Assembly (NCBI RefSeq): GCF_024699075.1
Contig: NZ_JAILQF010000467.1
Location: forward strand, 1-14,422
Direction of reading: 5' to 3'
Length of the DNA stretch: 14,422 nucleotides
Origin: Butyrivibrio sp.
GTDB lineage: Bacteria > Bacillota_A > Clostridia > Lachnospirales > Lachnospiraceae
Under the pieces are notes generated by a model. That model did no database searches. It was not told where the DNA came from and worked only from the letters and a program-made list of their open reading frames with translations. The position numbers and the translations under genes are program-made. Below are positions 6,551 to 12,360 of this stretch, piece by piece; position 1 is the stretch's first letter; the number at the start of each line of letters is the position of its first letter.

Positions 6551-7362
6551 ATAACTCAGTGGAATTATTTGAATATGATCTGCAAGATAATGGCAGAAAT
6601 TCATCCAAAGGAAATCAATTAAAATGGAAAAATAATGACATCTGGTATAAAGCAGATTATCTTGGATATGAAGGTCTCGCTGAATATGCTGTGTCAAACT
6701 TATTGATAAAATCAACATTAAGACCTGATGAATACGTTATCTATGAACCTATAAGCATAAAATATAAATCGATAGCATATACCGGATGTAAAAGCAAAGA
6801 CTTTACAAATGGGTTTCAGATCACTACATTAGAAAGGCTTTTCAAAAACCAATTTGGCGATGGACTGAATAAAGGAATTTATTCAATTGCTGATCACAAA
6901 AATAGACTTGAATTCATAGTAGACCAAGTTGAACGAGTTACCGGAATCAAAGACTTTGGTATATACATGAATAAATTACTGACTATAGATGCCCTGTTTC
7001 TGAATGAAGACAGGCATACGCATAATATCTCAGTTATGATAAGGGATGGGAGATATAGTTTGTGCCCTATATATGACAATGGAGCATCGCTATTATCTGA
7101 TATAAAAATGGATTATCCTCTTAACACAGACATATATGATGAGATAAAAAATGTTAAGCCCAAAACTTTTTCTGATAGTTTTGATGAGCAATTAGAATTG
7201 TCCGAAACTCTATACGGCAATAATCTGTATTTTAATTTTACTGATAAAGATATTGATAATATCCTTATCAAAGCAGATATATACTCTGACGATATCAAGA
7301 AAAGAGTTAAGGATATTATCATAGAGCAAAAGAGAAAATATTCATATCTATTTAAAAAATAG
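6529..7362 (+). CDS. HipA/CtkA-like serine-threonine kinase (toxin)
   Basis: Up to 277 residues. Kinase landmarks are visible: WYKADYLGYEGLAEY (ATP-binding Lys41), LFLNEDRHTHNISVMI (catalytic loop, Asp161 and Asn166) and CPIYDNGASLL (metal-binding Asp183, equivalent to the D-F/N-x of HipA). The N-terminal subdomain of full-length HipA (about 440 aa) is absent, making this a short HipT/CtkA-type kinase; the missing part may be in the upstream protein. E. coli HipA inactivates GltX by phosphorylation, and the target here is unknown. The TTG at 6529 has GGAGG 7 nt upstream. A GTG at 6559 (VELFEYDL) is the alternative start. The stop codon lies inside the right direct repeat. Confidence 0.85.
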   Translation: MDKDRQVNNSVELFEYDLQDNGRNSSKGNQLKWKNNDIWYKADYLGYEGLAEYAVSNLLIKSTLRPDEYVIYEPISIKYKSIAYTGCKSKDFTNGFQITTLERLFKNQFGDGLNKGIYSIADHKNRLEFIVDQVERVTGIKDFGIYMNKLLTIDALFLNEDRHTHNISVMIRDGRYSLCPIYDNGASLLSDIKMDYPLNTDIYDEIKNVKPKTFSDSFDEQLELSETLYGNNLYFNFTDKDIDNILIKADIYSDDIKKRVKDIIIEQKRKYSYLFKK

Positions 7363-7387
7363 AAAATCCATCAAAATGATGAATAAA
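7352..7387. repeat. Right direct repeat of the hipBA-like cassette
   Basis: TTAAAAAATAGAAAATCCAT and the following 16 bases match 5914-5950 nearly perfectly. It includes the TAG stop of the kinase gene and the start of the inverted repeat at 7367-7416. Confidence 0.75.
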
Positions 7388-7416
7388 ACAGCAATTAATA
7401 TCATCATTTTGATGGA
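7367..7416. repeat. 16-bp perfect inverted repeat carrying operator-like arms
   Basis: TCCATCAAAATGATGA (7367-7382), an 18-nt loop, and TCATCATTTTGATGGA (7401-7416). The right arm contains CATCATTTTGATGG, identical to 14 bp of the operator at 5964-5978. No T-run follows, so it is not a standard terminator. It may be a second binding site for the HTH protein. Confidence 0.7.
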
Positions 7417-7726
7417 GTTCTCGAGAAGAAATAACTCTGCAGATACGACAACTATTGTAATAATTCACTGTATCGATATTGCCTATATTATGTCCTGTAA
7501 ATGCAAAATACATTTTTGCATATTCTTTTTTATCGTACCCTTGAAGAGCTTTTTGATCTATTATCTCCTCCTTAGCAGCATTCCTCAGTGCATCTGATAT
7601 ACTTTCATTAATCTCATTAGCAGAATCCCCTTCTAACACTTCGCCATTAGTATCTTTTAAATCATATGTATACACCGAATATCCATTCCCACTGCAACAG
7701 CAATTGTGTTTTTTATTAACACGCAT
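7388..7726 (-). pseudogene. 5' part of a small unknown gene split by the hipBA-like cassette
   Basis: The ATG at 7726 has GGGAGG 6 nt upstream and overlaps the previous gene's end by 11 bp. About 113 native residues follow (MRVNKKHNCCCSGNGYSVYT, EVLEGDSANEINESISDAL, EYAKMYFAFTGHNIGNIDTV, SCRICRVISSRELHQNDDI). The frame then enters the cassette repeat and stops at 7352, giving 124 residues with a foreign tail. The Cys-rich start (NCCCSG) and C-x-x-C motif (SCRIC) are notable, but no family is recognised. Joined across the repeat to 5861-5913 it would be about 142 residues. No signal peptide or membrane helix is visible. Confidence 0.6.
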
Positions 7727-8210
7727 TAGTTGCCTCCCTCAAAGCTGCTTCTTCCCAAAAATCATGCATATCCCTTGGATCTGTTGTCCCTTTATGTAAT
7801 GCAGAATCAATATTGATCATCGCTTTATCAAATTTTGAATAATCAACATCATCAAACGAAAATCCACCATGTAAGATATCATATTCCATGGTTCCTTCAT
7901 CAAACACATCTACATCTTCACATGCTTCTTTAGTCCAAACACCAGTTTCTTCCATGATCTTAAGTAATCCAACATTCTCCCACCGTTCCATTGGCTCAAC
8001 ATATATTGGATTAATCTCATTTGTATTTTCATCTGATGCTTCTAATGAGTATTCATCACCATACCCAAACCAGCTTAACATTATCTTTTGGTTTATTGCC
8101 TCTTCCTTTTCATGGACTATGTATGATTTTATTGAATAGCCTATAAATACACTGATAATAATCGCAACTAAGATACAAATAGCTATTATATATTTATTTC
8201 TATTAGTCAT
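7716..8210 (-). CDS. Membrane-anchored 'SWFG' family protein (intact copy)
   Basis: 164 residues. A transmembrane helix at about residues 7-29 (YIIAICILVAIIISVFIGYS) follows MTNRNK, so the acidic remainder should face outward. Shared family features with the copy at 10757-11284 and the fragment at 8203-8346 are a SWFGYG/SWFGFCYG motif just after the anchor, a central 'W-E-x-x-G' segment, DVDYSKFDKAM versus KVDMDAYDKCI, and a C-terminal DMHDFWEEAA. Its start codon overlaps the stop of the truncated copy upstream, and its end overlaps the next gene. Tandem duplication behind a W-x-G protein gene fits immunity or partner proteins (inference). No known domain recognised. Confidence 0.7.
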   Translation of the reverse strand: MTNRNKYIIAICILVAIIISVFIGYSIKSYIVHEKEEAINQKIMLSWFGYGDEYSLEASDENTNEINPIYVEPMERWENVGLLKIMEETGVWTKEACEDVDVFDEGTMEYDILHGGFSFDDVDYSKFDKAMINIDSALHKGTTDPRDMHDFWEEAALREATNAC

Positions 8211-8346
8211 AGTTGTTGGTAGCCTCCTTTAGAGCAGCTTCTTCCCAATAATCATGCATGCTTCTCACATCTTCTGTACCTTCAGAAACCTCATCTGTAA
8301 TATATTGAGGTTGTATTTTTAATTCTTCGGAAACAAAGCTGACTAC
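8203..8346 (-). pseudogene. C-terminal remnant of a second SWFG-family gene
   Basis: The open frame FVSEELKIQPQYITDE, then DVRSMHDYWEEAALKEATNN, ends at a TAA overlapping the next ATG. MHDYWEEAALKEAT matches MHDFWEEAALREAT at the end of the neighbouring intact protein, also at DNA level. The frame is closed upstream by a stop at 8347-8349, and the anchor and SWFG motif are missing. It is a 5'-deleted tandem duplicate. Confidence 0.7.
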
Positions 8347-8369
8347 TTATAGATTTACTGCTTCGCGTT

Positions 8370-8568
8370 CTACTCCTGATAGGTTATCTCCGTTGCAGCT
8401 GCCTCAGTCTTTTCACGCCACTCCTTTTCTTCCTCGTCTGTCATGACGCGGAAATTATAGCCATTTTCTTTGCAATATTGCTCAACATAAGAATTGGCTG
8501 GGGCTACAATGGTTCCTTTTATCCCTATAGGTATAACAATTTCTTGATTGTAGTCTCCATTATAGAAT
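8370..8568 (-). pseudogene. Frameshifted C-terminal tail of the W-x-G protein
   Basis: A minus frame that has no start of its own reads FYNGDYNQEIVIPIGIKGTI, VAPANSYVEQYCKENGYNFR, then VMTDEEEKEWREKTEAAAT and a stop at 8370. The GTIVAPANSYVEQYCKENGY segment resembles the capping end of LRR_5/BspA-like proteins ('T-I-x-x-x-x-S-Y-A-E-x-Y-A-K-E-N-G'). Dropping a single base near 8562-8565 would join it to the W-x-G protein as ...GDWSITIYNGDYNQEIV. I read it as that gene's original C-terminus. Confidence 0.55.
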
Positions 8569-9132
8569 AGTAATACTCCAATCTCCTACCACATAATATT
8601 TTTCATTCTTGTGTAAGTCATATATATTTGAATTTTCAAAATCACGTTTTTTCGCCTCTTTTAAAGTACTAGGAAACTTTATAGTTTCAGCGCATTCAAC
8701 CTTACTCTTTACGTTTAATGCTCTCTGTCCTGCTTCTGACATAGAATCTTTAAGAGAAGAACAGCTATCATTATCACATAAAAGGTATCCACTACATACG
8801 CCCTGGTCTGACTCTGAAGGCATGGATCCGCTATGGAATATATCTGGGAATCTGTTACAGAAGTTCTTTGATTCATATGCTGTCTTCTGCGCTTTCTGTA
8901 TAGCTTCATTACATGCATCAAGTTCTTTCCAAGTCTCTACCATCTCCTTGTTAAGAAGATCATGAAGCTGCTCTCTTGCCATATCTCCATCTTCGCCTTC
9001 CCAGACGTCTTCTGTCATAGATGAAAGGTCAGACCTACCCTTATTGATAACCTGTTCAGTTGATGTCATCGCTTCATCATGCTGTTTCTTCACTTCTTCA
9101 AGAAGTTCTAGGTTCCATTTTATTCTGCCCAT
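8560..9132 (-). CDS. WXG100/LXG-like type VII secretion target protein
   Basis: 190 residues, possibly about 253 before a frameshift. The N-terminal ~95 residues are helical and acidic: KWNLELLEEVKKQHDEAMT, then SSMTEDVWEGEDGDMAREQL with a W44-E-G46 turn between two helices, then a helix to about residue 90. That is the helix-WxG-helix hairpin of ESAT-6/WXG100 and LXG proteins exported by type VII (Esx) secretion. The C-terminal part (residues 95-190) has several Cys (DNDSCSSL, VCSGYLLC) and no recognised toxin domain. GGAG lies upstream of the ATG, and the promoter is at 9219-9288. No Esx machinery gene is in the window, so export is inferred from the motif. Confidence 0.65.
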   Translation of the reverse strand: MGRIKWNLELLEEVKKQHDEAMTSTEQVINKGRSDLSSMTEDVWEGEDGDMAREQLHDLLNKEMVETWKELDACNEAIQKAQKTAYESKNFCNRFPDIFHSGSMPSESDQGVCSGYLLCDNDSCSSLKDSMSEAGQRALNVKSKVECAETIKFPSTLKEAKKRDFENSNIYDLHKNEKYYVVGDWSITIL

Positions 9133-9218
9133 AAGTTTCGCTCCTATACCTTTTGATAGTATTTATATACTCTGAATTTTTTTGATAGTAATTTGAGATG
9201 TTTCAAAATCCCAGAATA

Positions 9219-9288
9219 ATCTTACGCTCATTTGTTATTTGTCGCTTAGTTATCTGATGAAATGCATATTATATATGATAAAATGCAA
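9219..9288 (-). promoter_or_regulatory. Tandem-repeat activated promoter of unit B (site 3)
   Basis: Minus strand: TTGCATTTTATCA (9288-9276) and ATGCATTTCATCA (9267-9255), 21 bp apart, then 30 bp, then TAAGAT (9224-9219). The -35 position reads AAGCGA, which is very poor. The spacer shares CAAATG at the same position as site 1. It drives the W-x-G protein gene, with an untranslated leader of about 80 nt. Confidence 0.7.
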
Positions 9289-9385
9289 TTGTTGATTTAC
9301 ACTTAAAATTGACCCTGCAGGCGCGGCCAAATTTCAGAAAGGTACGGATGATTTACCGTTTACCCAATTTCTCAAAAACTCATGC

Positions 9386-9419
9386 AAAAAGAGAGCCCGA
9401 CCATCTAAGTCAGACTCTC
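9386..9419 (-). terminator. Rho-independent terminator closing unit A
   Basis: Minus strand GAGAGTCTGAC, a 7-nt loop, and GTCGGGCTCTC form an 11-bp stem with two G-U pairs, followed by TTTTT. It lies 220 bp past the WG-protein stop and about 100 bp before the unit B promoter. Confidence 0.85.
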
Positions 9420-9639
9420 AAAACGCTTAGCAAACCCTCAAAAAGTTTGATTATCCAAAAAATCTTTCGAATTTTGCTTATCCAACGTAATTCCTCAATA
9501 GGTGCATTTCTTGAATCACATCTTCATACGAAATGAAAATAAATCAATCCTTGGGACATTGTTACTATGTCCTTTTATCATTATCCATTGAAAATGAATC
9601 TTTCCTTGTTACGTTGCATATCAATCCGTGTATAATTTC
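9420..9639. other. 3' untranslated stretch of unit A without a recognisable gene
   Basis: No credible gene is seen. It holds ATGCAACGTAACA (minus, about 9608-9620), which is also the break point of the WG remnant at the left end of the window. It also holds a small hairpin GGACAT/ATGTCC at 9554-9572 followed by TTTTA on the plus strand. A minus-strand open stretch (RCDSRNAPIEELRWISKIRK...) has no start and no known relative. Confidence 0.4.
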
Positions 9640-10746
9640 CTATTCTTTTTCGGGAAATTCAACCACATTAACGCCGACACCATCCAGAAAATCATAAGCT
9701 CTACTAAACTGCGGTTCTATTACCCATTCACCTTTTATATTTATATAACCATACAATCCATCTTTTCCCTCTGCCAGTGCAATACCAAAATCTGAAAAAT
9801 CTCCTATGTATTCAAAAGATGGCTCTATAACAAACTCGCCTGTTTTATCTATGCAGCCATATAGTCCATTTACACATCCACACGCATATCCATTTTTAAA
9901 CAAGATAGTGTGATCAAATATGTAATCAGTAATTTGATTTCCTTTTAGGTCAATGCAGGCGTATTTTCCTTCATCATTACTGATATATGTAAATCCTTCC
10001 TTATTCACTCCCCCATCAATATCTAAAACTTTTCTTCCTGTAATATCTATATAATATTCATCATGTTCCTTTTCAACCAAGGCAAATCCCGCATCAAAAC
10101 CCAAAGCAAAATCATAAACTTGTGGAATAACAAAATTACCTTCCGTATCAATATATCCCCATTTTCCTTCATCATCCCTAACAGCAGCTAACCCTTCTTC
10201 TGAAAAAAAATCTGCACTTGAAAACTGTGGTTCAATTACAATCTCCCCATCTATATTCATATATCCATATTTAGGATTGGCTACATCATTATAATAAAAT
10301 GGCATCATACCCAAGCGATAACTATAACATTCCTCTAGTGTAACATTGTCCGGTACTGTAAAAATGATCTGTCCGTTAGAATCAAGAAATATCCTTTTCC
10401 CTTTGTAAAATAAAGCGTGGAAATTTTCATAATTAAGATTTCCATTCTCTCCCGTACTGTCTTGTAAAATCACTTCACCGTTTTTATTAACAACGAACAT
10501 AGTTTCTCTATAGAACCTGCTTTCTGGACTGAATCTGTTCTTTCTGGTCAAAATAAAGTGCATTTCTCCTTCAATTTCTATAACGCCAACGCAGTCTTCA
10601 TATCCTGTCTTTGAAACCAAATTTCCACTAGAGTCTATAAGATACCAGTTTCCTTGCTTATAACAAAACATATGAAAAAAAAATAGTATCGATAAAAAAA
10701 GCAATACTGCTATTGCACATATTAGTAATTCTTTCTTTTTCTTCAT
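9640..10746 (-). CDS. Membrane-anchored WG-repeat protein
   Basis: 368 residues from the ATG at 10746. GGAG is 8 nt upstream; the in-frame ATG at 10764 overlaps the previous gene and has no ribosome site. MKKKK is followed by a hydrophobic helix (LLICAIAVLLFLSILFFF), then a series of beta repeats. The clearest WG repeats are KYGYMNIDGEIVIEPQF, KWGYIDTEGNFVIPQVYD, LYGCIDKTGEFVIEPSF and LYGYINIKGEWVIEPQF. More divergent ones occur earlier (NWYLIDSSGNLV, TMFVVNKNGEVIL, KRIFLDSNGQIIF). WG-repeat proteins are surface or secreted beta-structured proteins of uncertain role, perhaps binding. It is the second gene of unit A. A duplicate of its last repeat lies at 377-604. Confidence 0.85.
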   Translation of the reverse strand: MKKKKELLICAIAVLLFLSILFFFHMFCYKQGNWYLIDSSGNLVSKTGYEDCVGVIEIEGEMHFILTRKNRFSPESRFYRETMFVVNKNGEVILQDSTGENGNLNYENFHALFYKGKRIFLDSNGQIIFTVPDNVTLEECYSYRLGMMPFYYNDVANPKYGYMNIDGEIVIEPQFSSADFFSEEGLAAVRDDEGKWGYIDTEGNFVIPQVYDFALGFDAGFALVEKEHDEYYIDITGRKVLDIDGGVNKEGFTYISNDEGKYACIDLKGNQITDYIFDHTILFKNGYACGCVNGLYGCIDKTGEFVIEPSFEYIGDFSDFGIALAEGKDGLYGYINIKGEWVIEPQFSRAYDFLDGVGVNVVEFPEKE

Positions 10747-10756
10747 ACTACAGCTC

Positions 10757-11284
10757 CTAGTCATTCATTTCCATGTGATTTATATTATTGTCCCACAAGT
10801 CACGAAAAGATTGTATATCTTTACTTCCTTTAAGCTCCCTAATTACTGCATCTAACACTTCTATACATTTATCATAAGCATCCATGTCCACTTTTGTCAG
10901 ATCTAATGTTGGATCTCCATATACCAATTTTTCAAGTAACGTTTCATCTACATTAACAAACTCTGTTTTCTTTTCATCATATTTTTCATAGAATTTATCT
11001 ACTAAATCATCAATTGAAGAACATTCCGTCTGATAATCTTCACTATTTCTTATTAGATATTCGATACCTTCTGACTCCCACTTTTTCATAAGGAAATATG
11101 CATCTGGTCTAATCATTGTTAGCCTATAATCATCATCTTCTTTATCAATATCACCACTTTCTTTACCATAACAAAATCCAAACCAACTATTAAACATATC
11201 TATTTTTTGTTGTTCTATATCTTCATCAGCTTTCTTACTTTTTATTATAAAATCCAAAAAATCAAAGCCAACATCTAATGCAAT
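10757..11284 (-). pseudogene. SWFG-family gene with 5' end removed by IS66
   Basis: About 175 codons remain. It shares with the intact copy at 7716-8210 the motif MFNSWFGFCYG, the KKWESEG segment, LDLTKVDMDAYDKCIEVLD and SFRDLWDNN. The N-terminal membrane anchor and natural start are missing, because the frame runs straight into the IS66 left end at 11285. Only a TTG inside the IS (11296) can open it, without a ribosome site. Expression is doubtful unless an IS-borne promoter reads out. It ends just before the WG gene, with which it would have formed an operon. Confidence 0.65.
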
Positions 11285-11307
11285 GTAAGTCCGCAACCAT
11301 AGGTACC
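11285..11307. repeat. IS66 left terminal inverted repeat
   Basis: GTAAGTCCGCAACCATAGGT and three further bases pair imperfectly with 14079-14101 (about 17 of 23). It directly abuts the truncated SWFG gene. Confidence 0.75.
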
Positions 11308-11364
11308 TGTTAATACTACCATATCCATGAGATGATTTCCCAAATACATTTAGGGAGGTTTTTC

Positions 11365-11724
11365 ATGAATACTTCAAAAATAGTTCATCAGGCAAAGCTT
11401 AATAAGTGGGCCGACATTATCCGTGATCAGCAATCCAGTTCTCTGACTGTTAAAGATTGGTGTTCTCAGCATCAGGTATCAAAAGATCAGTTCTATTACT
11501 GGAAGCGAAAGCTTAAGGATAAGTTTGTGGAATCCCAGCTTCCAGATATTATCCCCATCTCTTCTCAGCTTGAAGAACCGTGTTGCACAAGTTGTACAAC
11601 TGATACAACAGTTCCAACTCTTTCTTCCGTAATCATATCCATCAATGATATTTCCATTGAAATCACCGACAATACCTCTGAACTTCTGCTTACAAAAATT
11701 ATTAAGGCGGTGCGAAATGCTTAA
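11365..11724 (+). CDS. tnpA: IS66 TnpA accessory protein
   Basis: 119 residues from the ATG at 11365 (GGGAGG 6 nt upstream). The N-terminus is a helix-turn-helix: KLNKWADIIRDQQSSSLTVK then DWCSQHQVSKDQFYYWKRKL. The 'S-x-x-S-V-x-x-W-C-x-x-x-x-V-S-x-x-x-F-Y-x-W' pattern is characteristic of IS66 OrfA proteins. The C-terminus ends with the usual short beta segment (VIISINDISIEI) and a helix (LLLTKIIKAV). It overlaps tnpB by 8 bp, which implies translational coupling. It is needed with TnpB for full IS66 transposition. Confidence 0.9.
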   Translation: MNTSKIVHQAKLNKWADIIRDQQSSSLTVKDWCSQHQVSKDQFYYWKRKLKDKFVESQLPDIIPISSQLEEPCCTSCTTDTTVPTLSSVIISINDISIEITDNTSELLLTKIIKAVRNA

Positions 11725-12076
11725 TGATGCTGATTTTAATTACTTCTCTGCTGTCTATGTCGTTTGTGGCCGAACCGATATGCGCTATGGTATTGATTCT
11801 CTTGCCGCCATTATTGAACGCAAGTACAAAATAAATCTCTTTGTGCCGAACACACTTTTTCTTTTTTGCGGTTCATCTGCTTCAAAGATCAAAGGTCTCT
11901 TATGGGAAGGAGATGGTTTCCTGCTCTTATATAAACGTGTAGAGCAGGGACATTTCTCCTGGCCAAGAAACAGTGACGAACTTAAAAAGCTTCGTCCGGA
12001 ACAGTTCAAATGGTTAATGCAAGGTTTTGCACTTGATCCTATCATTCACGACATAAAGCCCAGGTTTTCTGCCTGA
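11717..12076 (+). CDS. tnpB: IS66 TnpB (Orf2) accessory protein
   Basis: 119 residues from the ATG at 11717, inside the end of tnpA. Motifs VYVVCGRTDMRYGIDSLAA, LFLFCGSSASKIKGLLWEGD and GFLLLYKRVEQGHFSWPR are the signature of the IS66 Orf2 family, which has a usual length of about 115-120. It appears complete. The longer in-frame opening back to 11645 is rejected because it lies within tnpA and lacks a ribosome site. Confidence 0.93.
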   Translation: MLNDADFNYFSAVYVVCGRTDMRYGIDSLAAIIERKYKINLFVPNTLFLFCGSSASKIKGLLWEGDGFLLLYKRVEQGHFSWPRNSDELKKLRPEQFKWLMQGFALDPIIHDIKPRFSA

Positions 12077-12360
12077 TTCACTATTTAATTATTGTGCAAA
12101 ACAGAGATTTTAAATTCTGTTTTCTTCACCTTTTTCAAGGTGCTGTGCACAGCTTATCACGGCTATTTATTACGCTTATATAGCCATGACAGGCTCTACA
12201 CGGCACTTTTCTTTTTTGTTTTCACCATCATTTCAAGACCTTTTATATCGCCTTATATTAATTCCTATTAATGGGCATTTTCACCATCTCTTTTTCTGGT
12301 GAGATTCGCCTTAAAACCGCCTCTTTGCTATAATTACTATAGTTTTAGGAGACGATTTTT
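12077..12360 (+). other. Hairpin-rich spacer between tnpB and tnpC with a tnpC promoter candidate
   Basis: 284 bp without a gene. It contains CACCTT/AAGGTG (four-base loop), the palindrome GCTGTGCACAGC, GGCTAT/ATAGCC around a 13-nt loop, and TTTTCACCATC twice (about 12219 and 12280), the second copy pairing with TGGTG. A TATAAT at 12329-12334 with a weak -35, and AGGAGA at 12347-12352, precede tnpC. The structure may limit read-through from tnpB into tnpC. Confidence 0.5.

Noticed and set aside
7367..7416. Inverted repeat after the kinase gene as a Rho-independent terminator
   Set aside because: AT-rich stem and no T-run on either strand; the arms match the operator instead.
9312..9327. CCTGCAGGCGCGGCC, resembling a cloning polylinker
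   Set aside because: Contains only one full rare-cutter site and is continuous with ordinary flanking sequence; most likely chance or an old insertion edge. A read-level check would settle it.
9309..9536. Plus-strand 75-codon ORF in the unit A/B intergenic region
   Set aside because: No ribosome site, spans the minus-strand terminator hairpin, and the composition is not protein-like. The alternative frame DPAGAAKFQKGTDDLPFTQF looks more protein-like but has no start and no family I can name.
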